Below, piece after piece: positions 1-9,095 of a DNA stretch of 64,000 bases. The position numbers and the translations under genes are program-made. The notes below the pieces were generated by a model. That model was not told where the DNA came from. It ran no database searches and saw only the letters and a program-made list of their open reading frames with translations. The stretch comes from Gammaproteobacteria bacterium (GTDB taxonomy: Bacteria; Pseudomonadota; Gammaproteobacteria; Steroidobacterales; Steroidobacteraceae): contig DAHXNE010000025.1 of the NCBI GenBank assembly GCA_027366635.1, positions 1-64,000 on the forward strand. The letters are read 5' to 3'. Positions within the stretch are counted from its first letter, which is position 1, and each line of letters begins with the position of its first letter.

Positions 1-8
1 GCCGGGTA

Positions 9-150
9 GGCGGGACGTGAAGCGCGTGGAGCGGATCCGAGACGCGGTTCGGTTCAACCGAGCCAGGCAAGTCCGGCCGCTGAGAAGCGCGAACTGGATG
101 GAAGGTCCCTCGGGACCGAGGCCATGCGCGTGCTGTCAGGAACAGCAGAG
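9..150 (+). repeat. Structured intergenic repeat, family 1, copy A
   Basis: This stretch shares about four fifths of its bases, with almost no indels, with 2561-2700. Three hairpins are conserved on the + strand: bases 46-53 pair with 57-64; 104-108 pair with 113-117 around a CTCG loop; and 131-136 pair with 142-147 around the loop CAGGA. The first stem differs from copy B by a paired change (T53-A57 here, C-G there) and a T-G wobble, so pairing rather than sequence is kept. The element may extend left of the window. It lies directly beyond the greB stop codon, on the other strand. It could be a structured RNA or a miniature repeat element; I do not recognise the family. Confidence 0.6.
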
Positions 151-175
151 TGCAGGGTCAAGTCTGGGTGCCAAT

Positions 176-802
<627 letters not shown>

Positions 803-920
803 GCGCTGCGCTCGAGTGATGGGGGCGCCTGAAGGTGCCCAAGTGACATAGTGCCAGAGGGCGGACATTCTGCGTACCGTTTCACGGTCGGGGCTGTCGC
901 CGCTGACCTACACTTGTCCT

Positions 921-1124
921 GTGGCGGCCAAGTACTACACGCATTTTTTGACCAGTGGCGCGGGAGCCGAGCACGCCGCCGCGCATGAATGGAGCGGGGT
1001 GGTCGAGCTGTGCGCTCCGCTGCGTGATCGGCGCGAGCTCGGCGAATTGCGCTCGCTGCTGGCGGTCAATTTCGATCTGGATTCGCAGGACATTCGGATC
1101 CTTCATTGGGCGCGCCTTCACTGA
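921..1124 (+). CDS. Small conserved-looking protein of unknown function
   Basis: A 67-residue protein starting with GTG and containing YYTHFLTSG, an AHEWSG segment and the C-terminal HWARLH. I do not recognise a named family, though the composition is that of a folded soluble protein rather than a chance frame. The gene has its own signals: TACACT at 909-914 lies exactly 6 nt before the start, with no Shine-Dalgarno sequence, as in several other genes here. A strong rho-independent terminator follows at 1171-1203. It therefore looks like a monocistronic, probably leaderless gene, divergent from greB. Confidence 0.5.
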   Translation: MAAKYYTHFLTSGAGAEHAAAHEWSGVVELCAPLRDRRELGELRSLLAVNFDLDSQDIRILHWARLH

Positions 1125-1170
1125 GTCCCCCTGGGCGGACTGCCCCCCCTCGACGAAAGTCCGCCTCATC

Positions 1171-1203
1171 GCCCCGGTCCGTGCAGGATCGGGGCATTTT
1201 TAT
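1171..1203 (+). terminator. Rho-independent terminator after the small ORF
   Basis: A 10-bp stem (1171-1180 with 1186-1195, one G-T wobble) with the five-base loop GTGCA is followed by ATTTTTAT. It ends transcription of the small gene at 921-1124 just before the L,D-transpeptidase promoter. Confidence 0.85.
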
Positions 1204-1248
1204 GCCCGCACCGACCCCGTGTCCTGGCGACCTGTCATAATACGATTC

Positions 1249-2433
1249 ATGAGATCTGCCAACACCCGAGTCATCCTCGTAGCCTGCCTGTCCGTCGCCG
1301 GGCTCGCCTGCTTCTGCCTGGGCCCACGGGCGGCCGCCGCGCCGGCCGCTTTGCCGGTGCCCGTCCAGACCGAGCGGTTTGTGCTCCAGCCGGGACAGGA
1401 GATGATCGGCCATGTGCAGATGGTGCGGATCAAACCGCACCAGGTCCTCGCCGATATCGCCCGTCTGTTCGACGTCGGGTATGACTCGATCAAGCATGCC
1501 AATCCCAAGGTCAACCCGTGGCTTGCTCCGGTGGGGACACGCGTGATTGTGCCCACGGAGTTCATTCTGCCGGATGCGCCGCACGTGGGTATCGTGGTCA
1601 ATATCGCCGCGATGCGGCTGTTCTATTTCCTGCCGCACAAGCCGGGGCAGCCGCAGGTCGTCATCACGCACCCGGTCGGGATCGGCAGGCTCGGCCATCC
1701 CACGCCCACGATGGTGACGCGCGTCATCTGGCATCAGGCCCATCCCGAATGGATCGTTCCGCGCTCGATCCTCGCCTCGCATGCTCGTCGAGGCACGCCG
1801 CTGCCGCCGGTGGTGGCGGCCGGACCCAATAATCCGCTCGGTAATTACGCACTGCACCTGAGTTATCCGGAGATCCTCATCCACGGTACCGACAGACCGG
1901 CCGGTGTCGGGCGGCGCGTCAGCCATGGTTGCATCCACCTGTACCCGGAGGACATCAGGCAACTGTTCAAGATGGTGCCGAACGGCACGCCGGTGCGTGT
2001 CGTCAATCAGCCGTTCCTGTTCGCCTGGCAGAATGGCCGGCTGTACATGCAGGCTTACGGTGCGCTGCAGGATGACAAGCGGCCGTGGAAGACGGACTCC
2101 GCGTTGCTGACCCGCATGTTGCCCCACCGGTGGGCCGCCGACCTGACGCGCTCGGACGAAAAGGTAGATTGGCAGCGGGTGCGACAGCTGGTGAATGTTC
2201 CCAGGGTGGTGCCGCTGCCGGTTTCGGGCCGGGGGGCGGTGCACGGGGGCATGGTGGCGACCCTGGTGCAAAACCGTCTGCCCGTGGGCTCGGCGTGGAA
2301 CGGCCAGACGCATCTGCCGCTCACGACCGCTCAGTTCGACAAGGTGTTGACCCAGATCCATTCGGCGGCAATGCCGAAGTATCCGCCGGCCGTCGACCCG
2401 CGCACAGCCGCGCTGAAGCGAGCCGGGACGTAA
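1249..2433 (+). CDS. L,D-transpeptidase with YkuD domain (ErfK/YbiS-like)
   Basis: The enzyme forms 3-3 cross-links in peptidoglycan or attaches proteins to it, in the periplasm. The 394-residue precursor has a signal peptide (about residues 1-28, ending AAAAPAA), a LysM-like segment (about 50-105) and a YkuD domain (about 110-245). The catalytic region reads HGTDRP followed by VSHGCIHLYPEDI, which contains the active-site His and Cys. The residue after CI is His, where most family members have Arg. A C-terminal region of about 130 residues has no clear fold. ATG at 1249 is chosen because it gives the signal peptide; a CATAAT box at 1236-1241 sits 7 nt upstream and there is no Shine-Dalgarno sequence, suggesting a leaderless mRNA. 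Confidence 0.88.
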   Translation: MRSANTRVILVACLSVAGLACFCLGPRAAAAPAALPVPVQTERFVLQPGQEMIGHVQMVRIKPHQVLADIARLFDVGYDSIKHANPKVNPWLAPVGTRVIVPTEFILPDAPHVGIVVNIAAMRLFYFLPHKPGQPQVVITHPVGIGRLGHPTPTMVTRVIWHQAHPEWIVPRSILASHARRGTPLPPVVAAGPNNPLGNYALHLSYPEILIHGTDRPAGVGRRVSHGCIHLYPEDIRQLFKMVPNGTPVRVVNQPFLFAWQNGRLYMQAYGALQDDKRPWKTDSALLTRMLPHRWAADLTRSDEKVDWQRVRQLVNVPRVVPLPVSGRGAVHGGMVATLVQNRLPVGSAWNGQTHLPLTTAQFDKVLTQIHSAAMPKYPPAVDPRTAALKRAGT

Positions 2434-2560
2434 GCGATCTCGGCGAATTCAATCACCGCGCAGCCGGATGTCCGCCGGCGCGTCGATTCCGTCCAGACCT
2501 TGCGGCGGCTCGCGAGGCTGGATAAAAAACAAGTTGGGTGAACGCCCCTACCGCCGAGCG

Positions 2561-2700
2561 GGCGGGACGTAAAGGGCGTGCAGCGGATCCGCGACGCTGC
2601 TCGGCCCAGCCGAGCGAGGCAGGTCGGGCCGCCAGGAATTGCAAACCGGATCGAAGGTCCTTCGGGACCGGGCCCTGAGTGTGCTGTCAGGAACAGCGCA
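2561..2700 (+). repeat. Structured intergenic repeat, family 1, copy B
   Basis: This is the second copy of the element at 9-150. Stem 1 is GCTCGGC (2599-2605) with GCCGAGC (2609-2615). Stem 2 is GGTCC-TTCG-GGACC (2656-2669), a canonical C(UUCG)G tetraloop on the + strand. Stem 3 is GCTGT-CAGGA-ACAGC (2683-2697), with a 16-base core identical to copy A. The copy occupies most of the 393-bp gap between the L,D-transpeptidase and the tail sheath gene. The rest of that gap holds a perfect GGCGGCGGCCGCCGCC palindrome near 2730 and the sheath promoter. Confidence 0.65.
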
Positions 2701-2779
2701 ACGCGGAGCCAGATCTGAGCGACTCCGGCGGCGGCCGCCGCCGCACCAGACGCTCTGAGGGCCGGCAAGGCAGCTCTTG

Positions 2780-2815
2780 TGCTACAATCCCAACGTGCAC
2801 AAAAACAACGTTGGG
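2780..2815 (+). promoter_or_regulatory. Extended -10 promoter and 5'-end hairpin upstream of the sheath gene
   Basis: TGC followed by TACAAT (2780-2788) fits an extended -10 element; no convincing -35 is visible. Transcription from about 2795 would place the inverted repeat CCCAACGT (2789-2796) / ACGTTGGG (2808-2815) at or near the very 5' end of the mRNA, ahead of a GTG start at 2827. The hairpin could stabilise the transcript or be an operator; this is inference. Confidence 0.4.
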
Positions 2816-2826
2816 GCGGCACACAG

Positions 2827-4413
2827 GTGGCTGACGGGGGTCCGAGCTTCTCCCTCGAGTACGACGAGACCGAGCCGGCGGCCGCGCATCGCGGGTCGGT
2901 AACGGCCTTCGTCGGTCGCGCCCTCAAGGGGCCGCTGAACCGAGCCGTGCCGGTGGCGAGCTTCGCAGAGTTCCAGCAGGTCTTCGGTGGTCTATGGCAG
3001 CCCTCGAGCCTGTCGTACGCCGTCGAGCAGTTTTTCGCCAGCGGCGGCAGCCATGCTCTGGTGGTGCGCGTCGCCAACGACGGGCGCGCGCCAACATTGA
3101 GCTTGCCGTCCGGTTCCGAGACGTTACGCTTGGTGGGCCTGCAGCCAGGCTCGCGCGAGTATCTGCGGGCATCCGTCGATTACGACGGGATTGCCGACAG
3201 TGACGGGTTATTCAACCTCGTGCTGCAGCGGGTGCGAGCGGTGGGCTCAGAGCGGGTGGATGACCAGGAGATATTCCGCCGGGTGTCTCTGCAGCCGGAT
3301 TCCGAGCGATTCATCGTCGAGGTGCTGCGGCGCTCGCAGTTGGCGCGCGTGGCCTTGCCGTTGCCTCAACGCCGTCCGGATCGCACGGGACCGGGGGCGG
3401 GCAGGTTCACGGTCGGCTACATTGCGTCGAATTCCGACGGCGATGACGGTGGCGCGATCACGGATTACGACGTGATCGGATCGGCAGTCCAGGGCACGGG
3501 ATTGTTCGCGCTGCGAGCCGAGGCTTTCGATTTTCTCTGTGTTCCGCCGCTGTCGCGCGAGCATGACGTCGGTCTCGGCACCCTGCTGGTCGCGGCGCGT
3601 CTGTGCCGCGAGTGCCATGCGCTGCTGATCGTCGATCCGCCGAGCGGCTGGACATGCCCGCAGGAAGCGATCGAGGCGATGCGCAACTGGCCATTCCGGA
3701 GCGATCACGCGGTTCTGTACTACCCCAGGTTGCGCGCGTTCGACCGGCTGCGCGGCCAGCTCGAGACCTTCGCCTGCTGCGGCGCAGCCGCGGGCTTGCT
3801 CGCGCGCGCCGAAGCGCACCGCCCGCTCGGTGGCTGGGAGGAAGACGCGGTACTGCGGGCGGGACTGCTGCCTGCAGTGGAAGTCTCGCCTGCGCAGCGC
3901 GTGCGGCTTGCACAGGCGGGTATCAATACCCTGGTGTCGGTCCGTTCGCTCGACACCGCGCCGATCAGCGCCCGTACGCTGGCCACGGGGGGGAGCGGTT
4001 CGTCGGATTGGAGATTCCTCTCCGCCCGGCGTTTAGCGCTGCGCATCGCGGCCAGTGTCGAGCGCGGGACACGCTGGATGCTGTTCGAGCGGAACGCGCC
4101 CGTCACCTGGGCACGCGGCCGCTCGCTCGTGGACGCCTATTTGGCACGGTTCGCGGCCGAGGGTGCGTTTGCCGGCACGTCGGCGGAGGAGCGCTATTTC
4201 GTGGTATGCGACGAGCGCGTCAACCGGCCCGACTCCGTTGCCCTGGGGCATGTCAATCTTCTGTTCGGCATTGCCGCCCGGCGGGCCGGGGAGTTCGATA
4301 CCTGGCTGGTTAGTCACCAGCCGGCGGCGAGCCGTGCCCGGCCGGTCTCGGTCAACCGTCTGGCGAGCCGGCTGCCGAGCAGGGCGATCGCCGAAGCGGT
4401 GGTGCGCCACTAG
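2827..4413 (+). CDS. Orphan phage-type contractile tail sheath protein
   Basis: Tail sheath subunits form the contracting outer tube of myophage tails, R-pyocins and related injection systems. This 528-residue protein has the family's N-terminal signature (SVTAFVGRALKGPLNRAVPVA, then FAEFQQVFGG), an inserted variable middle region, the FDFLCVPP segment of the subtilisin-like sheath domain (about 230-370), and the C-terminal FERNAPVTW plus YFVVCDE region expected of sheath domain III. No tube, baseplate, tape-measure or lysis gene lies within reach, and base composition matches the neighbours. GTG 2827 is preferred over GTG 2779 because the latter overlaps the predicted -10 box. It could be a domesticated remnant or part of a scattered injection system. 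Confidence 0.8.
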   Translation: MADGGPSFSLEYDETEPAAAHRGSVTAFVGRALKGPLNRAVPVASFAEFQQVFGGLWQPSSLSYAVEQFFASGGSHALVVRVANDGRAPTLSLPSGSETLRLVGLQPGSREYLRASVDYDGIADSDGLFNLVLQRVRAVGSERVDDQEIFRRVSLQPDSERFIVEVLRRSQLARVALPLPQRRPDRTGPGAGRFTVGYIASNSDGDDGGAITDYDVIGSAVQGTGLFALRAEAFDFLCVPPLSREHDVGLGTLLVAARLCRECHALLIVDPPSGWTCPQEAIEAMRNWPFRSDHAVLYYPRLRAFDRLRGQLETFACCGAAAGLLARAEAHRPLGGWEEDAVLRAGLLPAVEVSPAQRVRLAQAGINTLVSVRSLDTAPISARTLATGGSGSSDWRFLSARRLALRIAASVERGTRWMLFERNAPVTWARGRSLVDAYLARFAAEGAFAGTSAEERYFVVCDERVNRPDSVALGHVNLLFGIAARRAGEFDTWLVSHQPAASRARPVSVNRLASRLPSRAIAEAVVRH

Positions 4414-4465
4414 GCGCCTGCCGAGGACTATGGCTTAGACCGCGTTTTGCCGGCATCATTGCCCG

Positions 4466-5029
4466 ATGAGTGATGCAGTATCTTCGGCCCAAGCGCGCGG
4501 CGGCGTACCGCAGCGGCACGTTGTTTTTTCGCATGGTCAGGCGAGCGGGCCGTGGGGGCGGAAGATCACCGCGCTTGCCGAAGTGGTTCGCGGCGAAGGC
4601 TACGAGGCCCATTCGATCGATTACCGCGGGCTCGATGCACCACGCGAGCGCATCGCACGGCTGGCCGATTACTGCAAGGAGCTGAGCGGTGACCTGGTGC
4701 TGGTCGGCTCGAGTCTCGGCGGCTACGTTACCGTGGCCAGCGCCTCGGTTCTGCATGCACGCGGCGTTTTTCTGCTGGCTCCGGCGCTGTATTTTCCGGA
4801 TCTGCCGCCGCTGCGCTCCGGCATCGTCGATTGTCCGACGGCGGTGGTGCACGGCTGGTGCGACGAGGTGGTGCCCTACGAGCACAGCGTGCGATTTGCC
4901 CAGGACTCACGCGCCACGCTGCACCTGCTCAACAGCGACCACAATCTGCACGACCAGATTCGACACATCCAGAATCTATTTGAATACTTCCTCATTGCGC
5001 TCGATCTGCCCGCGGCGGACGGCGAATAA
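4466..5029 (+). CDS. Small alpha/beta hydrolase (dienelactone-hydrolase-like)
   Basis: A 187-residue cytosolic alpha/beta-hydrolase. The oxyanion segment is FSHG near residue 22, the nucleophile elbow is GSSLGG with Ser83, the acid is probably Asp133 (HGWCDEVVP) and the base His159 or His162. Short members of this type act as esterases or hydrolases of unknown substrate. It ends 57 bp before plsB and could be co-transcribed with it. No clear Shine-Dalgarno sequence precedes the ATG. The physiological substrate cannot be inferred. Confidence 0.75.
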   Translation: MSDAVSSAQARGGVPQRHVVFSHGQASGPWGRKITALAEVVRGEGYEAHSIDYRGLDAPRERIARLADYCKELSGDLVLVGSSLGGYVTVASASVLHARGVFLLAPALYFPDLPPLRSGIVDCPTAVVHGWCDEVVPYEHSVRFAQDSRATLHLLNSDHNLHDQIRHIQNLFEYFLIALDLPAADGE

Positions 5030-5086
5030 GACCCGCGGCGCAGGGACCGGGGCCGGCAGCGCCGGAGCCTTGGCGCTGAGCATCGC

Positions 5087-7513
5087 ATGAGCGGGCTATT
5101 GAATCGTGTGCTGGCGCTATGGGTGCGCTACAAGATCCTTCCAGAGGACGGTGGGGCTCGCCTGCGCGAGCGGCGCCGCCCGGTCTGTTACGTGATCGAG
5201 CGCCGCAGCGCGGTTGATCTGGCGGTGCTGCACAACGTCTGCGCGCGTCTGAATCTGCCCGGGCCGCGCCGGCGGCGTTTGCCCCGTCGGGGCGGGCGGC
5301 CCTCGTATCTGTACCTCAGCCGGGTCCACGGCTTCTGGAACGAGCGTATCGATCGGCGTCCGCCGCCACAGATCGCCCAGTTGTTGCTCCTCCTCGAGGC
5401 CGATCCCAGCGCGGATGTCGATCTGGTGCCGGTGTCGGTCTATTGGGGCCGCGCGCCGCAGCGCGAGAAGTCCTGGCTGCGTCTGCTGCTGGTGGAGAAC
5501 TGGGCGCTCTCCAGCCGGGTGCGCAAATTCCTGCAGGTGCTGATCAACGGCCGCGATGCGCTGGTTGAATTCAACGAGCCGGTCTCATTGCGCAGTCTCA
5601 TCGGCTCGGAGAGCGGGCTGACGGTGCGCGGCCGGCGCATCAGCCGTTCGCTGCGCGCGCAGTTCGTGCAGCGGCGCGCCGCCCGCATCGGCCCGGATCT
5701 TTCCCACCGGCGCACGGTGGTCACGCGGGTATTGCGTACCAGCGCCGTGCGGGCCGCCGTCGTCCAATTGATGCGCGAGAAAAAGATCACGCGGCGCGCC
5801 GCCCTGCGCGAGGCCGCTGGTTATGCCAACGAGATCGCCGCGAATTACTCGCACGCGTTCGTGCGTTTCCTCGAGCGGGTGCTCACCTGGCTGTGGAACC
5901 GGCTGTACGACGGTGTCGCCGTGGGGCATCTCGAAACGCTCGAGCAGGTCGCGCCGGGCAACGAGATCATCTACGTGCCTTGCCATCGTAGTCACATGGA
6001 TTATCTGCTGCTGTCGTACGTCATCTACGTCAACGGCTACGCGCTGCCGCACATCGCGGCCGGCGTGAATCTCAATCTGCCGGTGATTGGCCGGTTCCTA
6101 CGCATGGGCGGCGCCTTCTTCATCCGCCGGCGCTTCCGCGGCAATGCTCTATACACCGTCGTGTTCATGAAGTACCTGGCGACAATCATGGCGCGCGGGC
6201 ATTCGATCGAATATTTCATCGAGGGCGGACGCAGCCGCACCGGCCGGCTGCTGCAGCCGAAGACCGGCATGCTGTCGATGACGGTGCGCACCCACCTGCG
6301 CGACCCGTTGCGTCCGGTGGTGTTCGTGCCGGTTTATTTCGGCTACGAGCGCATCATCGAGGGAAGCACCTACGTCGGCGAGCTCTCCGGCAAGCCCAAG
6401 GAAAAGGAAAGCGTCCTCGGACTGGTGAGCTCGCTCGGCAAGCTGCGCGAGCGCTTCGGGCGCGTGCACGTGAATCTGGGCGAACCGATCGCGCTCGAAG
6501 AGATTCTGGCGCAATCCGGGCCGTCGCCCCGACCAAACTCCGAGGAGGATGCGCGCGCCGCTCGGGTCGGGGCGGCCGTCGACGAGCTCGCCGCTCGGAT
6601 CATGCGCAACATCAACTCGGCCGCGGTGGTCACGCCGGTCAACCTGCTGGCGATGGTGCTGCTGGCGATGCCGCGACAAGCGTTGCCGGAGAGCGATCTG
6701 GCCCGGCAGCTCGACCTCTATCGGGCGCTGCTCGGCGGCGTGCCCTACAGCGATCGAGTCACGGTGACCGATATGCCGGGTCGGGAGATCATCGTGTACG
6801 GCGAGGAAATGAAGGTGCTGCAGCGGCAGACTCATCCCGCGGGCGACGTGCTGCGCATGAGCGACGAGAACGCCGTGCTGGCTGCGTATTTCCGCAATAA
6901 CGTGCTGCATCTGTTCGCGATGCCGTCGTTGCTGGCCTGCGTGTTCCTGAGCAACGCCGAAGTGACTCATGAGGACATGCTGCGTCTCGGGGGGCGCATC
7001 TATCCGTATATCGCCGAGGAGCTGTTCTTGCGCTGGAACGAGACGGAGCTGCCGGAGGTGGTGACGCGCATCCTTGCCGAGCTGGCCCGTCACGGCTTGA
7101 TCGAGCAGCACGCCGCTCGCGGCGTGTGGCGGCGACCGCCGCCCTCGAGCGCGCAGGCGATGCAGCTGTCCAGTCTGGCTCAGGCGACCCTGCAGACCAT
7201 CGAGCGGTACTATCTGGCGATCGCGCTGTTGCTGCGGGCGGGCTCGGGGACCATCAGTCAGGCGACGCTCGAGGAGCGCTGTCAGCTGGCCGCGCAGCGC
7301 ATCGCGCTGCTGTACGGTCTGAACTCCCCGGAATTCTTCGATCGTTCCCTGTTCGCCAATTTCATCGATCTGCTGCGCCGGCGCGGTGTGATCCGCGGCA
7401 GCGGCGGCGGCACACTCGAGTTCGACACGGTGTTGATGCGGGTCGCCGAGGATGCGCAGTTTGTCCTCAGCGAGCAGATCCGCCACAGCATTCTGCAGGT
7501 CACTCACGCGTGA
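5087..7513 (+). CDS. plsB: Glycerol-3-phosphate 1-O-acyltransferase PlsB
   Basis: PlsB transfers an acyl chain from acyl-ACP or acyl-CoA to position 1 of glycerol-3-phosphate, the first step of phospholipid synthesis, at the inner membrane. The 808-residue length matches the family (E. coli about 807). The acyltransferase block contains CHRSHMDYLL near residue 300 (the HxxxxD catalytic motif), followed by the FFIRRRFRGN, EGGRSRTGR and VPVYFGYERI blocks that bind substrate. Start ATG 5087 gives the expected N-terminus. A small membrane protein gene follows after 7 bp. Confidence 0.96.
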   Translation: MSGLLNRVLALWVRYKILPEDGGARLRERRRPVCYVIERRSAVDLAVLHNVCARLNLPGPRRRRLPRRGGRPSYLYLSRVHGFWNERIDRRPPPQIAQLLLLLEADPSADVDLVPVSVYWGRAPQREKSWLRLLLVENWALSSRVRKFLQVLINGRDALVEFNEPVSLRSLIGSESGLTVRGRRISRSLRAQFVQRRAARIGPDLSHRRTVVTRVLRTSAVRAAVVQLMREKKITRRAALREAAGYANEIAANYSHAFVRFLERVLTWLWNRLYDGVAVGHLETLEQVAPGNEIIYVPCHRSHMDYLLLSYVIYVNGYALPHIAAGVNLNLPVIGRFLRMGGAFFIRRRFRGNALYTVVFMKYLATIMARGHSIEYFIEGGRSRTGRLLQPKTGMLSMTVRTHLRDPLRPVVFVPVYFGYERIIEGSTYVGELSGKPKEKESVLGLVSSLGKLRERFGRVHVNLGEPIALEEILAQSGPSPRPNSEEDARAARVGAAVDELAARIMRNINSAAVVTPVNLLAMVLLAMPRQALPESDLARQLDLYRALLGGVPYSDRVTVTDMPGREIIVYGEEMKVLQRQTHPAGDVLRMSDENAVLAAYFRNNVLHLFAMPSLLACVFLSNAEVTHEDMLRLGGRIYPYIAEELFLRWNETELPEVVTRILAELARHGLIEQHAARGVWRRPPPSSAQAMQLSSLAQATLQTIERYYLAIALLLRAGSGTISQATLEERCQLAAQRIALLYGLNSPEFFDRSLFANFIDLLRRRGVIRGSGGGTLEFDTVLMRVAEDAQFVLSEQIRHSILQVTHA

Positions 7514-7520
7514 GGCTCCC

Positions 7521-7787
7521 ATGCATTTCTCCCGACCGCTTTACGAGGGATTGCCATGGCTATACATCGCGCTCGGCGCGGGCGGGATCGTCGTCAGTTA
7601 CTTCGTGGCCGAGCCCGGCGTGCTGGCCGCGCTCACCGGCGTAGCGGGCTTCGCCGCCGTGCTAGCTGGGGTGGTGATCCTGTTGCGGCGGCGTGATTTC
7701 CGCGAGCTTGGCAGACGCTACGTCGGGCGCGATGCGATCGTACCGGATCGCCAGAAGCGCCCCGGGCCCGGCCCAGGTCAGGACTGA
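7521..7787 (+). CDS. Small inner-membrane protein, two predicted helices
   Basis: An 88-residue protein with two hydrophobic segments (about residues 12-30 and 33-54) followed by a basic tail (RRRDFRELGRRYVGR). It starts 7 bp after the plsB stop, so it is probably translated from the same mRNA. Its last 10 bp overlap the 3' end of the convergent ATPase gene. I do not recognise a named family. A role linked to phospholipid synthesis is possible from position alone. Confidence 0.6.
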   Translation: MHFSRPLYEGLPWLYIALGAGGIVVSYFVAEPGVLAALTGVAGFAAVLAGVVILLRRRDFRELGRRYVGRDAIVPDRQKRPGPGPGQD

Positions 7788-9082
7788 GAGCGCGGCGAGA
7801 TCGTCGGAATCTGCACCGGCAGGTCCTCGCCGGCGAGGGTCGCCTCGTCGTGACCCAGCGTCGGAATCCCCGGCAGCGTGTCGTTCATATTCTCGGGCCC
7901 GCGCGCCGCGCGCTCGTCGACGTACAATAGCTCGTGTTTGCCGATCAGCACCACATCGCCGTCGCGCAGGTAGTGTCGATGCACGCGCAGCGAGCGCACG
8001 TACAGGCCGTTGGTGCTGTTCAGATCCTCGATGATGCTGGCGTGGCTGGTGGTGGTAATCTGACAGTGATGGCGGCTGATGAAGCGGCTCTCGATCTGCA
8101 GGTCGTTGTCAGGCGTACGCCCGACGATGACCCGCCCGGGCAGCAGCGGCAGCTCGTGCAGCGTACGGCCGTTCTCGGCAACCAGCAGCCGCGCAAGCGG
8201 AGGCAGCGCCGGCTCGCGCCCGCCACGGATGCGGGCCGCGCCCGGCGCGCCCAGCCGGTGGGGACGCGCGGCATACTCCACCCATTGGAGCTCCGCGACC
8301 GCATTGGCCACGTCCGCGGCGCTGACCTGATTCCGGTCGGCCGTGAACGCCGACATCAAGGCGGTGTCGCACAAGGTATTGATCAGACGCGGGACGCCGC
8401 CCGTGTAACGGTAGATTTCCTCGAAGGTGTCCGGCGCGAAGATCTCCGACGAGCCGGCGCCGGCTACTTCCAGGCGGTGCCGGATGTACTCGACGGTCTC
8501 CTCCGATGACAGCGCGGACAGATGAAAGCGCAGCCGCACGCGCTGATTGAGCTGTACGAGTTCCGGAGCATCGAGCTTGACGTTGAGTTCGGGCTGTCCG
8601 GCGAGGATGATGCGCAGCACCTTCTCCTTGGTGGTCTCGACTCCCGAGAGCAGCCGGACCTCTTCCAGCACGCGCTGTGACAGGTTTTGCGCTTCGTCGA
8701 CCACCAGGAGCACGCGCCGGCCGGCCGCGTACTGCTCGATCAGGAAGCTGTTGAGGGTGGCCAGCAGCTCGCTCTTCTTCATCTTGAACGGCGAGAAGCC
8801 GAATTGCGCCAGGAGCGTTTGCAGGAAGTCGATCGCCGAGACCTGGGTCTGATTGATCTGCGCGACCACCACGTCCTGGGGAATCTCCCGCAGGAACGAT
8901 TCGATCAGGGTGGTCTTGCCCGCGCCGATTTCGCCGGTGATCACCACGAAGCCGTCGGCGAACCAGATGGTCGACTCCATGTACGCCTTGGCGCGGGCGT
9001 GCTGTTTGGACAGATACAGGAACTGCGGATCGGGGCTGAGCCGAAACGGCAGCTCTTTCAGGTGAAAGGGCTCGATGTACAT
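7778..9082 (-). CDS. GspA/ExeA-type AAA ATPase with C-terminal FHA domain
   Basis: A 434-residue protein of the ExeA/GspA family, ATPases that help assemble secretion or polysaccharide export machinery. It opens with MYIEPFHLKELPFRLSPDP, typical of the family. Walker A is GEIGAGKTT (residues 50-58), Walker B is LLVVDEAQN (about 120-130), and sensor regions follow to about residue 275. After a linker, residues about 300-400 form an FHA domain (GRTPDNDLQ, SRFISRHHC, LNSTNG), which binds phosphothreonine. ATG 9082 has a GGA element upstream; ATG 9094 is an alternative one base after the purK stop. No type II secretion or exopolysaccharide genes are adjacent. Confidence 0.85.
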   Translation of the reverse strand: MYIEPFHLKELPFRLSPDPQFLYLSKQHARAKAYMESTIWFADGFVVITGEIGAGKTTLIESFLREIPQDVVVAQINQTQVSAIDFLQTLLAQFGFSPFKMKKSELLATLNSFLIEQYAAGRRVLLVVDEAQNLSQRVLEEVRLLSGVETTKEKVLRIILAGQPELNVKLDAPELVQLNQRVRLRFHLSALSSEETVEYIRHRLEVAGAGSSEIFAPDTFEEIYRYTGGVPRLINTLCDTALMSAFTADRNQVSAADVANAVAELQWVEYAARPHRLGAPGAARIRGGREPALPPLARLLVAENGRTLHELPLLPGRVIVGRTPDNDLQIESRFISRHHCQITTTSHASIIEDLNSTNGLYVRSLRVHRHYLRDGDVVLIGKHELLYVDERAARGPENMNDTLPGIPTLGHDEATLAGEDLPVQIPTISPRSQS

Positions 9083-9095
9083 GGTTTCCGGCATG

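Noticed and set aside
2827-4413. Tail sheath gene as the edge of a prophage
   Set aside because: No integrase, terminase, capsid, tube, baseplate or lysis genes occur anywhere in the 64 kb.
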